64,000 nt of DNA from contig JABRWF010000002.1 in the NCBI GenBank assembly GCA_018343915.1, positions 4,650,001-4,714,000 of the forward strand. The letters are read 5' to 3'. The notes below the pieces were generated by a model that saw only the letters and a list, made by a program, of their open reading frames with translations, made no database searches and had not been told where the DNA came from. The position numbers and the translations under genes were made by a program. Below are positions 35,518-47,264 of this stretch, piece after piece. Position 1 is the stretch's first letter. Every line of letters starts with the position of its first letter. The DNA comes from Agroathelia rolfsii. Lineage: Eukaryota > Basidiomycota > Agaricomycetes > Amylocorticiales > Amylocorticiaceae.

Positions 35518-36894
35518 CTAACAGGCCTCATCCCCAAGATAATTATTAAGGTCATGTAAGGAAAATACAGAACTATTAATGTAGGTAACATCAGGAATGA
35601 TGCAGCCATGATTATCTAAATGTGATGATTGTGTATGTATGGAAGGTGTTGTCCATGTTTGTCCATTAAACTCATATAGCATTGATGATGTAGTAACATT
35701 GTCCCTGAAATCATCAGTGCCTATGTTTATCCTATATGTCATTTGACTCGAAGTACGAGAAGCAAATTTAATTGAACTGAGATGTGTTTGATTGTGCCGA
35801 AGCCTTTTTGATATGTCCTTACTCCAAGCATTGCCCATAGAGACACGGAGGATAATATGCTGTGGAGAGATAGCCTAGAGAAAGCATAAATAGTCTGAGA
35901 GGCATTTATTATATAAAGGATGGTGACGAATGAGAAACACTTACACAAGTGGCGCACCAGACCAAATTAAAGGGTTCTTGATATGGCGAATTAATGCCTA
36001 ACAGGATGCAGCTAATGATGCCAAATATGCAGAAAATTGCTGCGGATTCAACAAGTATAGCGCATGCACCCAAATAAGACGTCATTACTTCTTCTTCCAA
36101 GAAGCCCTGGAGTTTGCAGTGAAAGAAAAGCAAACGGCCACAAATCATCGTAGTAACAATGGCATTCAAACCAATGTTTAGAGAATAAGAAGATATTTCC
36201 AGAATCGGACCTACTTCCTGGTCAGGAAAGCTAGTGGTTGATACCATGATCTGGGTGACAACAAATATTGCTGTTATAGCCATGAGCCGGTATCACCAAT
36301 AATGTTAATGTATGTCTATAAGAAAACATACACGTAAATGCAACAACGCATAGTAGCGGCAGTAGTAAAACCCATTTTCTGTTATTGAAGATCACATAAT
36401 AGCGGTATGTCTAGTTTTAGTTGGGTGGTCATCTAACCTTGCCTGTTATTAGCATAATATGACAGCTTACAAGTAGAAGAGATGCAAGAATATCCGCAAT
36501 AGTTTGTGCCGTGTCTGCTGCAATTAGATATCCATATCTGTTGCCGTTATCGTAGTATTCAAATGGTCCGCCTCTAATATTCCTATGATTGATCCACATC
36601 ATCTGGCCCTCTAGCGTTGTATCTACAAGCCAAACCGTGTTTAAAACAACAAGGATTATGCTGAACGAGATGTAGAATCGCCGATGTGCCTGTGAAACAT
36701 CTTGGTTTGACCAGAGAAAACATATGGACAGCGCAAAGAAGACGTAGTAGACCCCTATATATAATTTTAAGCAAGTCATCCTGTAAAATACTTGCTTTGC
36801 TGGCGAGCCTACCAAAGATTATGGCAGACATTATTAGTCCAATGTAAAAAGATTGTTCAATGATCATTTGAGCTGAAGATGGGTTATTTGACAT
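35518..36894 (-). CDS. Seven-helix membrane protein A, Agaricomycete orphan family
   Basis: Inferred CDS: complement(join(35518..35874, 35945..36270, 36332..36410, 36471..36754, 36813..36894)), about 375 aa, phases consistent. About seven hydrophobic helices. Signatures: QMMWINHRN in the first long loop, YRYYVIFNNRKWVLLLPLL, and MICGRLLFFHCKLQG...YLGACAILVESAAIF. These are hallmarks of a very large Agaricomycete family of presumed receptors or transporters of unknown function. The hydrophilic C-tail is about 115 residues. A minus-strand TATA-like element lies about 65 bases upstream (near 36956-36963). It has the same exon plan as the gene at 42477-43694 (exons 2, 3 and 4 are 284, 79 and 326 bases in both), so the two are paralogues. 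Confidence 0.8.
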
Positions 36895-39330
36895 CCCTTC
36901 TGCTATCAGGAGAGATAGAAGGGAAACCTCGATAGCCTTTGCGAGTGCCTATATAGTTTATAGTCTGAGAAAAAGAACAGCTACTTATGATCCGTAGCTG
37001 ACTCAATGTCTGCATAAGCACTAGCATAGTATCATTGCTGTGGCCACGAGACCCGAGTCGAATCAGCTTCTAAGGCGATGTAAAAGATTTGATCACAAAA
37101 TTGCCGCTGGACCCATTGAAAAGGTGAAACACTATACCTTGAGTTCACTGTCTAGCTTGCCTTAGGCAGGGCATACAGCAATATGTTTTAATCTCATGGC
37201 TAAGTTAGCTATGAGGTTAAAGCAAACGAGTTTGAAACGACTAGATCGGAATAAAGTTAGGGAGCGTTTTGGACCCTTTCAAGTCCTTGGAACACATGTA
37301 TATGTATCGGCGGTCCGGTATCAAAATGGCCCGGATACTTAGTATATACGGCATTGTTGTGAGCCATGCCATCTCCTACAAATTACTGATGCTCAAGCAT
37401 TCCGACTGTCCTAGTATCTGATCATTTAACGGTCTAGCTTCACGGAACAAATTAAAGGATCATAGCTGTGATGTGATGTGATGTGATGTGATGTGATGTA
37501 AGGCCTCTGCGTCTGAGACCGGGGGTTTATTAATATAGGAAGCTTCTAATGAGTACTAATTTTTGCGCTCTTCTCCTGTAAACAAGAAAAAAAAAAAGAG
37601 TTGGGTGCGCAGCCCAACTACCAGTGAATGGTTAGATCCCAGTTTCGGAAATAAAATTTTCATCCCTTTTGATATAATGCACATGTGATTTTGATACCAT
37701 CTCTTATAGAGTGAGTGTAGGTACCAGTGCTGGTGTTAACTTTTTATTTACGTTGTTTTGGAGACCCAATGATATAAACCATGTATGAACCCACATTTTT
37801 ATAGGAAAATCCTGTCAAATTAAAGCAGTATAGTCTACTACCCCTCATTAAATCAAATGTACGCTTAAGCATTTCACTTGATATTGAGTATGCTAGAATT
37901 GAAGCACAAGAATCAAATCCTCCAAAATGGGTCCAATCATACTATCCTCACGTTCTACCCATGCACTTTTGGTTTTTCACTCAACAAGTCGTTTTTCTCA
38001 GGAAGCAACCAATCAGAAGCTCAGAAGATCACGTGAGCCTTGGTAAAGTCAACGACTTGTGGTAGCCAAATCCGCTGTGATATATATAATAGGTAAGTCT
38101 GTGACTACATGTGACTATTCACGCGCTTCAGTCGCCCCGAGGTACTGCACAGCCTTTCTCCGACTGTGTAGACTATAGTGCACAGCTCTAAAATTTGATA
38201 CCAACGAAGGCTCACAGCTAAAAAATACTTTTTGAACCGTGAGTCATAGGACATTTTCACAGTCTCAATATCAGATGCCTCATGTTATATAGCTTGAATG
38301 CGATAGTAAGATGGCCTAGACTTGAAAACTACTGCTTTTGATGGAATTGGTGATTGCAGGTGATGGCCGCCCAAGCCTGTCTTAGTGCAATGTCATGGCA
38401 CCACATATTATTATGACGCACCCCAGTTACACTTTTAGCAGCCTAGGAGTGGTCAACTTAATTTTGTAACTTTTCGTCATGCCAGTGTTTTGCCCAGGTC
38501 GTTTATGGGCTACGCATCACCTTTCAGTCCTCAAGTGTCTACCTACTTAGCTGCACTCGCTCTTACTATACAACTCTAGAAATGTGCCGGTGCCAGCATT
38601 GCTTGTACCGGGGCCCTTTAAATTGTTTTACTCAAGAGGCAGTGGCACATGCATCGGGAAATGCTGTCGTACCCGAGCGACCTGAACCTCGAGTTGAATC
38701 TATGTAGCAATATATGGCCAATATAGTGCTGTGTCAACCAGTGATACTTTTATATAACACTATATCGATTACATGGGACTACTACGTAAGCCTGAGTCGG
38801 AGGTTAGGTTCAACCTGACATATATGTTTAGCGTTTCCTAATGTATCCGGAGAAAGCAAATCCCGGCCTGTACCTACCTAAAGTACAGTAACTAACTTGT
38901 ACCTATTACTACGAGGGTTAACCGGCCGGACTTCAAACTGTCACAGTGAGATACTAGTAGCAGAAAGCTGGTTGAACCATAGGCTTTCCCTTATCTTCTT
39001 TCTGGCCTCTGAATCCTAAATTATGGAGATAGAGCCATTGTTATTTACTCACCTGTGCGCTGTACACACCCAATCAAGTCACTTGCACTGCGGCTCCGCA
39101 ATCTCAAACATCATATCACCTATAGGTACCTCAGTCTAAATATTTGAATGCTGTGAAACTACGATCGGGGCTGATCGATATTATTAATCCCTGGCGACGT
39201 GGTCGGCCATCTGATAGGTAGTTTTTATACTGATCATTTTAGATGTAAATACTGCACAGTATAAAATGAGCTATCATTTCATTGGGAATGATCCAGTGCA
39301 ATCTCTTACGCCTCGATTACCATTATCACC
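36895..39330. other. AT-rich intergenic, 2.4 kb
   Basis: No coding frame is supported. It contains a GTGAT pentanucleotide repeat (about 37467-37499) and the TATA box (39260-39267) of the next micro-peptide candidate. Confidence 0.45.
37467..37499. repeat. (GTGAT)n microsatellite, about 6 units
   Basis: Six successive GTGAT units in intergenic DNA. Useful as a length marker; no other role is suggested. Confidence 0.9.
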
Positions 39331-39525
39331 ATGAAGCTTGTGCAATTCACTACCATGCTGGCTTTCAGCCTCCTAATCTCTATACCTTCTTCTAATGCAA
39401 CTCCCATGAATATCAGATTGGTAAGCGGTACGAACTCAGATGACTCATACATCTAACCTTTTTTTTAGGACTCAAGAGAACCTGGAACGGAGATCCAGTA
39501 CTCAGGGGGGAAATACCGCCTATAG
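39331..39525 (+). CDS. Candidate secreted micro-peptide 2 (48 aa, two exons)
   Basis: Inferred CDS: join(39331..39420, 39469..39525). Exon 1 encodes 30 residues: Met-Lys-Leu start, hydrophobic core (MLAFSLLISI), then Pro-Ser-Ser-Asn-Ala as a likely cleavage site and about eight more residues. A 48 bp intron (GTAAGC...TTTTTTTAG) in phase 0 leads to 18 residues ending Gly-Gly-Lys-Tyr-Arg-Leu. A TATAAAAT box lies at 39260-39267, 71 bases before the ATG. It has the same architecture as the candidate at 32760 (signal-peptide exon, tiny second exon, basic end, TATA promoter), but the mature sequences do not align. No cysteines and no CaaX end. The function is unknown, and a chance origin is not excluded. 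Confidence 0.4.
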
Positions 39526-40899
39526 GTTTGTAAGTCTGGCTATTAGTATCGATAAACATCATCTAACAAGACAAGACAACCTACTTATAGCTTAATATCT
39601 ATCATATCAATTTAGGAACATTTTTTCAGTGTTTTCATTCCACAAAGTGAGAAATCTACGTATCCATAACGTGGGCATATTTGAATTGTATTATGGGTCT
39701 ATTGAAGCTAGGCTATCAAACCACGACTGTATACTGGCATTTGATTTTTATGCGATTTGCGTCCACAAAAGTACGAGTGTGACTCACAGGAATAACATCA
39801 ATGAAATTGTTTTCGATATTGTCTTTTTTACACTTATGTCAGGGATTTCTCCATCTCCATGGTGCCTTACCAGTAATACAAAGGTAGAATCATGTAGCAG
39901 AATGGGCATCCTGACACGAAGTTACACTATTCCTTTCCCTTCCTGAGCTTCCTTCAAGGCTTTCTTTTCTCTTGTGAATCTGCGGTATGATTAAAATACA
40001 TGTACACCTTCATGTTTCCTTTCAAGTTATTTTCTCTCATCTTTATGCTCCCCAAATACCTTTGTCATTATGGACATATAATCATGTCTCTTTTGCTAAT
40101 GGTCGCGTGATTGTGAAATGTTCTGAAAGTCACCTCCCTCTGAACGAACGACTCCGGTATGCCAGTGGTCTCGAACGCCAACTGTTACGATGATGACCGT
40201 GATTTGATTTGCTCAATAATATCATAGACTACAACAGATATCAGCATGATTGGGCGCATGATATCACCAAAAATGTGCACCCCAGTCAATCTCTAACGTT
40301 CTTTGAAGTACGGCATCATGAAACTTTCTGTCATCCACGTCCACAAATCCGTGTTGAGCACCGAAGAGACACAAAATATTCAACATCTTGAGATGTGTAT
40401 ACAAGGTTATCTCAATACCCATACTAATAACTCGAGCCCTACTACTTCACGCTAATGTTTGTCTTCAAACTTTAATCAATGACAATCATTCTCATCTGCC
40501 AGTGAAAGGTTATTACAGTATCCCATTATGATTATGATCCGTGGCTCCTACACAAATAGAACGGTGGGACGCTTGAAGTAATAGGGTTTACAATTATAGC
40601 TTACCATGATTTCAGGTCCCTGTCGTAGGCGTGCAAGAGTGTTCTTTCAGTCACTCTATAGTACATGGTACTATCACCTCGTTGACTGATTGCTTCCATA
40701 TTTCTTGATTGGCGGTTGGTAATAGACCAACAATCGTCAATCATCGTCATACGTGCGACATAAATATACACAGATAAATAATCAATCACACTGGCATCAT
40801 ACAGTCAAAAAGAGCTAAATTACCTGATCAATGAACGCCGAATTTTGATATCAGCACAAGCAAACTTATCTGCACGTTATCCGTAATGACAAAAGGAAG
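39526..40899. other. AT-rich intergenic, 1.4 kb
   Basis: No supported gene. The open frame at 39629-39946 has no recognisable content and lacks coding bias. The right boundary is the pseudogene fragment. Confidence 0.4.
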
Positions 40900-41212
40900 A
40901 GGAAAAAGCCAGCCAGCTTTCGTCTATGCGCTCTTTAAACCCACACCCTCACTCGCCCATACTTCCCGGACGACGGTTCTTGCACTCACCACGCATCCCT
41001 CCAGTAATGGAATACCGCTCGCGTAGCTCCCATGCACCCGCACACCTGGCATCATCATCTAGGCCTTTCTCGTCTCACCACCCCGCCTCACCTTTTGCAA
41101 CGGGCAGAGAATAGGCATTGCATAAACAGCTTCGCAATAGCTTTCTTCGCCTCGCACGCCAGCATCGCCCACTGCGGTCTCACGATTGACGACACGCGCT
41201 AAAAGACTGAAT
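40900..41212 (-). pseudogene. Pseudogene fragment: C-terminal part of the FAD oxidoreductase at 44993
   Basis: About 310 bp align end to end with 44993-45305, the last part of the oxidoreductase gene. Shared blocks include CACCCTCACTCG, TTGCACTCACCACGCATCCC, CGCGTAGCTCCCA and CAGCTTCGCAAT. The copy has many substitutions and small indels and has lost the reading frame. No upstream part of the gene is present. It is the mark of a duplication that also gave two copies of the neighbouring seven-helix protein. Confidence 0.85.
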
Positions 41213-42476
41213 GGCCTGCGCTTTAGTCACCTACCACCATCCATCTGTCACGTCCGACCAGGGACGTCACTAGAGACAAATCACAAGAGAGAGAGAACTG
41301 GTATAAAATGTCGATTGCCTGTCCTACTCGACTACATACATGGTCCGTATTTATACCTATCCTAAGATAAAAATCACGAGCATGCGGATGTAAGAAAATC
41401 AACTGAAGAATGTAAACATATTCCTTGTGGAATGGAAACCTGTCGTAAGCTAATACCAAGAAATTGAAGAAATAAGAAATATTGAAAACGACGTGACAGG
41501 CGTCATATCACCCAACCGGTCAGCCTCACTCCGAAGGGTCTCGATCCGTTACACCATCACTCAGAACCAGGATATGCTTAGGAATTCGGTTTACCTTAGT
41601 AGTATGATAGGACTTTAAAATGAGATCATAGGATGAGTTTGACGGAATCAAGTACCGTATAGAAACAATCATGTAATCAACTGTTCGTCAGTCCAACGAA
41701 AACTTCCGAGAAAAATTGACCTCATATCAGTTTTATGGCCACTTGAAACCCCTTGCCTGTCTATATGGACCCCAGCTGACAAGATCACAACACTATCAAA
41801 TCAAGCAAATAAATACTATCCCTACCCAAACTAGCACTCTGTATACTCGGGCTGCATCGGCGGAAAAGAGACAGGCTGATGGTTTTGATTATGTAATGTT
41901 CACTTGAGTTCAATATTGCACCAACTTGAAACAGGCTGTAACTACAGAGATGAAAATAACTACTAGTAGTATTGGTAGATCACGTATTTGCCACCCTCAG
42001 CCACCCACCTTCAAGTTCTTCGACACAATATCCCTTAAATTTTCACACCAGAATATCTTTCAAAAAGCATAAAGAGAAATACAAGTGCAGCTATGCTTCC
42101 AATCGGTAAGCTCCATTGATATTCTCTGCTACATGTGGTATGAAAAGTTGGGGGAATTATTATTGTATAACTTTAGTCGACGAAGATGGGTGGTTAAAAG
42201 TGGTTAGCACATAATCTACGGATACCTACTTTGAGAAGCACGAATACATTGTAATATCAACTTGGAACCATTATTTGCGCCATTGAGGCTAGTAGTAATA
42301 AAATACGCAGAATCTACGGGGCATTGATCCGACCCGAAGAATGACCACGTTGGAACCATAACCCCTCTCCATACAGATAGTAAGACGGTTGTGCATGTAT
42401 AGCCTGAGATTCTTATCCGACAACCTGTACTCGGATCAGATTGTGTAAATATTTCTGCGGAGGCTAAAACATACTC
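41213..42476. other. Intergenic, 1.3 kb
   Basis: No coding frame is supported. A minus-strand tRNA-like A-box segment (GTGATGGTGTAACGGATCGAG, about 41541-41566) has no matching B box. A perfect CTACTAGTAG palindrome is at 41960-41969. Confidence 0.4.
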
Positions 42477-43694
42477 TCAGGGATCATTAACAACTCTGAC
42501 CGTGACTTCTCTGCCAGTGAAAGTTACTTCACTCCGATTACGAGAAGCAAAATCGATTGAGCTAAAGTATGCTGCATTACTTCGGTATTTCCTTGGTATA
42601 TCTTCATTCCAGGTATATCCCATCGAAGCACGGAGAATTATATGCTGCGAAGCAAGGGCCTGTAAAAAATGAAAGTAATGCACCATTGCCATCAAACTAC
42701 TGGTATCAAGTATCAATGACACTGGGAGGACACTTACGCAAAGAGCACACCAAACTAAACTAAAAGATAATTGAATAGGCGAATCGATGCCCACTAACAC
42801 ACAACTGATAATGCCAGCTATGGAGGCAACGGTGGCTGACTCGACAAGGATAGCACAGATGCCCAAGTAAGTCCTCCTTGCATATTCCTCGAGATGGCCT
42901 TGAAGTTTGTAATGGAAGAAAAGTAGACGGCCACATATCATCAAAGTGATAACGGCATTCAAGCCCATGGATAAGATATATGAAGTCATTTTCAGGTTAT
43001 TGCCAAATTTTGGACTCAAAATATGGCCAGTGGAGTCCCAGATCTGGACGATGACAAATAATACTGAACTAGTTATAAGCATATATTAGGGAAAATAATA
43101 TATGGAGCAGAGACAACCTGTGAGTATAATAGTGCACAAGAGTGGTAACAAGAGAGCCCATATTCTATTGTTGAAGATGATGTAACATCGAAATGTCTAG
43201 CATTAATCAAGACGTTTATTATTTTTTGATTGGTTTGACTAAAGAATTATGAAGGCTTACCATTAACAGAGAGTCGAGGATGTTTGTAGCCGTTTTGGCC
43301 GCGTCCGCTGAAATCAAATAACCTAATCCCAGACTGTTGTATAGGTACGCCAGTGATCCACCCTTATAATTCCTGTCGTTGATCCACATCATCTGAGCGT
43401 TTAATACAGACCCTATAAACCACACTGTGTTTAAAACGGCGAATAATATGCTGTATAAAATGTAGAATCGCCGATGTACTGGCGATATGTCATCATTGAA
43501 CCAGAGAAAATATACTGATAGGACAAAGAAAGCGTAATAAACCCCTGTTTTCTATCTGAGCATTATTATATGGGCCTGAATAAATATCCGTCTAGCCAGA
43601 GCCTACCAAACACTATGGCTGATATTATGAACCCGATGTAAATGGATTGTTCGATGACAGCCTGGGTTGACTCAGACGACGGAAGGCCTGACAT
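42477..43694 (-). CDS. Seven-helix membrane protein B, paralogue of 35518-36894
   Basis: Inferred CDS: complement(join(42477..42659, 42738..43063, 43118..43196, 43261..43544, 43607..43694)), about 319 aa, phases consistent. Signatures are QMMWINDRN, FRCYIIFNNRIWALLLPLL, and MICGRLLFFHYKLQG...YLGICAILVESATV. Exons 2-4 have the same lengths as in protein A. The N-terminus and C-terminal tail differ, and the tail is about 58 residues shorter. A TATATAA-like element lies some 60-70 bases upstream on the minus strand. The family has a receptor-like topology with no established ligand. Confidence 0.8.
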
Positions 43695-44992
43695 TCTGTC
43701 TGTTGATATAACTGTAGCCAAAGAATCTCAGTAGCCTTTCCAGACATTCATGCGTTATATAAATCCCGGTCAAGAATCCATGCTAACGTCAAGTGCAAAA
43801 ATGATAGTGATGCATCACTGATCGGCTTTTGGCATGTTGCGAGAGATGCGAATACGTGGGCTGTATACAACTTGGAAATTTTTGCCATGCTTTTTTTGTT
43901 CGCGTGTCAAACTAGCCTTAAGGTGGTATAGTAAAAGGTATAGAGTATTAGGAATATAAATGTGTCAAGGAGAATGGTCAGTGGTAAGGCTGGTGAGACT
44001 CGTGAGCTGTGGGGCACTTAGAGTCACATTCAGCTCTTCATGTTCCTCAGGCATCAACATTGCATCAAGAATCGCTCACATGTGCTGATAGTCTGATGCG
44101 TGGTATCGGCTAAGAATAATGGACAGTGTATCTATTTACAGAGCACAAGAGTCTTATGCAAAATACTAGTAGCTGGAAGCCGTACAATCAACCAATAGGA
44201 GAAAGTTCATATGCTGAACGAGCCATAGTTAGGTTACGGATGTCAGCGCAGTGTCCAAAGTGTTTCAGACAGTCGATGTGTACGCTCTGATAGCCTTCGT
44301 AAGTGTCAGTACTCTATCGTATTCCGTTGCCACGTACACGTAACTGCATCACATCCAGAGGCCCAAGAGGCCTGAGACCTGAGATACCATGCGTGACCTA
44401 AAAATGCGCTGGCTTGCGCTCGCCTCTCTAGTATTTCTTGTTTGATTCGTTGAATTGTTTTATGCAGCCTAACGTTAGTCTAGACTTAAAGCTTGAAGTC
44501 TTGTACATAAGGCCAATCTGCTTCTAAAAAAACAGGTCAGAATAAATTTCTGGGGACGATAAGAAGGAAACTAGACAGGAGACATGCGTACATATGAAAT
44601 TTAAAAGCACAGACTAGGGTGAAATTATATACACCTATGCGTAATCCTGCATGCTAGCTGGAGTGTGATAGGCTCGCCTTGATTATGTGGTCTCCATTTT
44701 ACGAGAGCCTGGCGCATGGCGGTGAACCAACCTATGCTTCCTATGCTTGGTTGACTGTATTCAAATTCTCCTGGCTCAGCCTCTCTGTAAGCATATACAG
44801 CCTAGTGACCAACATGGCCTTAAATTCCGACTTCGCTCGTGGTATGCAGACTTTATGTGGGCAGAATACAAACAAATCATCATTCCTATCAAAGAACTAA
44901 AGCCGAATTATGATCAGGAACTCAACTCCGTACGTTGATTCAAAGATACACTCACTAATTGCCTATGAGCAAAAATAAAATTACAAGAATCC
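43695..44992. other. Intergenic, 1.3 kb
   Basis: No supported gene; the overlapping frames at 44679-44938 show no coding character. AT-rich. Confidence 0.4.
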
Positions 44993-46826
44993 TCATCGAG
45001 AAGACCAGCCAGCATTTTTCCATGCATTCTTCGCATCCACACCCTCACTCGTCCATATCTCTTGCACGACGGCCCTTGCACTCACCACGCATCCCTCCAG
45101 TAACGGGATACCACTCGCGTAGCTCCCACACACCCACACACCTGGCATTGTCAGCTGGGCTTTTCCTGCCTCATCACTCTGTTCCTTCTTTTGCAGCGGA
45201 CCGAGATCAACCCCCATTTCATTGGGCACAAACAGCTTCGCAATCGCTTGCTTCGCCTCGCACGTCAGCACCGCTCGCTGCAGCCTTGCGATCGATAGCA
45301 CGCGCTCGGGATCAATCGGTACGATCGGATTCGTGGTCTGATACACTTCGCTGTACGGCCCGGGCAGGTGATGCGAGGGGGCTTGGCGGATATGCGTGGC
45401 CATTGTGTACGTCGGTGGTAGACAGAGTTTACTCTGCGATATGTCGGCGCCGTTGTTGAATGACGATGGGGAAGAGCATGTGAAGAGGTTCAGCTCCCGT
45501 CGGTCTGAGAGTGCGTCGGGGAGCAAGGCCGGGTCGGTGTGGTTGATGACGATGCTGGGTCGGTAAAGGATGGTACCGAGTGCGTTGGCGAGGCTTGAGA
45601 TGCGCTTAGCTTCTTGCGTTGCTGATGAGTTGGTGGCAGCGGAGTCTTGTGTCAAGGAAGCAGAATAGGTTCGTAATATGGCAGCGGCCGTGTTGGCTTC
45701 GGTGGCGAATATAACGTGAGAGAAGCCTTCGAAAGTCTTTTGCTCGGAGAGCTCCGCTCCGCACTCTATTGAGAGAGAAGGGACACCAGAAAGTGATGAG
45801 GTATGAGCGACTCGAGTGATAGGACTAGACAAGTGAACTCGAGATTCGGTAGCGTGTACTGTCAACCGCTTCACTACGTCCTGCACGCCGGCTGTCACTA
45901 CATAATGTTGCGTGAATAACGTTAAAATGACATAATCTAAGCAAAACGCATTGTTAATCGTAAGAATCTAGTCTCGGACACGCGCTCGACAGAGAAGCCC
46001 ACTTGCCTAGGAACTCCTCGACTGGGTGTTCCCAGACATCTTCAGCAGGTGCGGTGCAGATGGCAGAGAAAAGCGGAACCAGAATGTCCTCTACAAAATG
46101 GTCCCATGAAGCACCTAGATGGGTCCACGAGGTTGGGGCTGCAGCACGGGCCCACTCCCGGAAAGACATCGTCTTGACCTGTGCTGGCCTCATGAACGAG
46201 ATAGAGAGTACCAAAAGCCGAGCGTAATGAACGACGACGATAAGGATTGAGAGAGCAAAATATCCTAGGGACGAAGCGTGTATATAGAAAGGCTCGGCCT
46301 TGTGGGGTGCAAGAAACGAAGGTAAGCTAACACCAGCAAGTCCAGAGGAGCCATTATAAATGAAGGACGTTGAGGCATTTCGGCGAGAGTCATATGTTGA
46401 AAACGAGTAGGAGAAGTTAGCCGGGTGAAAAGCTACACCAAGGTGCTTATATAACGCAATGAGGTTGGGATAATAGCCTAATGAGACAAAGCAATTCGTG
46501 AGAAAATACTTGATCAGCATGAAACCATAAATAAAAGTCCCTGACCTCCTTGAAATGACCGCATGGGGGCGTCTACGCGCCATTCTCCGGACTTTTCGCC
46601 TTTAGGTTGCACTGACACCGAGGCAGCATCCATTCCCAAGGATGCTGCCTATGAAGGATCTGAGCTTGTCTTCGTATATGTTGGCGGTATAACTCACCCT
46701 CTCGAACAAGTGAACCTCAAATTCAACATTGTCTCCAGCATTTTTTCGTGGGGTCGAGAGCAAGTGAGCAGCGGTCAAACCAGCAAGACCGCTTCCAACA
46801 ACGGCTACCTTGACTGCGCGTGTCAT
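44993..46826 (-). CDS. FAD-dependent oxidoreductase, amine-oxidase fold (COG2907-like)
   Basis: Inferred CDS: complement(join(44993..45936, 46007..46477, 46546..46648, 46698..46826)), about 548 aa, phases consistent. The N-terminal Rossmann motif VVGSGLAGLTAAHLL binds FAD. GGYYPNLIALYKHLGV and QHYVVTAGVQDVVKRL match the COG2907 group of predicted NAD/FAD-binding proteins. A hydrophobic segment (about 150-180) may touch a membrane. The C-terminus has MPGVWVCGSYASGIPLLEG, the usual FAD-closing motif. The substrate is unknown. Intron 3 (45937-46006) has a GC donor in perfect consensus (AG|GCAAGT); no GT donor keeps the frame. I start at 46826, just before the dinucleotide fold. An in-frame Met at 46979 would add 51 residues without family support. 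A broken copy of its 3' end lies at 40900-41212. Confidence 0.82.
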
Positions 46827-47264
46827 GACTGGTGTATCTGAATAGTTGAAGACAGAGAGAATACGATGATTGACTGGCCGAGTCCTGTGACTCCTGGCAT
46901 GGCGCGAAGACTTTCTATACCCGGGCGCATGATCGCTTCCGGGCTTGTCACCGACGCGGCTATTTCCAGCTGATTGCATGATCGATTACACTTTACACGC
47001 CAGTAACATTGACTACTTACTGCATCACGTACTATCACCTCCCTAAATAAATATGTATGTGATGACCGCAAGCTACTTGCTCCAGCACCCGCCACTAGTA
47101 TTGCGTGAATTTGAATTGACTCTGACACGTGGCAAATCGAAATAATACATTCGTCTATAGTTCTTATACAAGTGTGGTAATCGTTGTAGTGGATGTTTGG
47201 GCCAATCAAGACCCCGAGTATGTGACGTCAGAATACGCTTGCGGTCTTTCCCAGCTCTTTATGA
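46827..47264. other. Intergenic, 438 bp
   Basis: Lies between the oxidoreductase start and the SDO1 stop, both minus strand. No coding frame or clear element. Confidence 0.4.

Noticed and set aside
39629..39946. 105 aa open frame right after micro-peptide 2
   Set aside because: No recognisable domain, AT-rich composition and no splice link that would join it in frame to the micro-peptide exons.
41541..41570. Minus-strand tRNA candidate with A box GGTGTAACGG
   Set aside because: No B box at the right distance and no acceptor stem; at best a fragment.
44679..44938. Two overlapping + strand frames of 63-73 aa
   Set aside because: Composition is not coding-like and nothing links them to neighbours.
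44959..45459. 166 aa + strand frame opposite the oxidoreductase
   Set aside because: It is the complement of a conserved FAD-enzyme exon. The similar frame at 40926-41114 reflects the duplicated DNA, not a second gene family.
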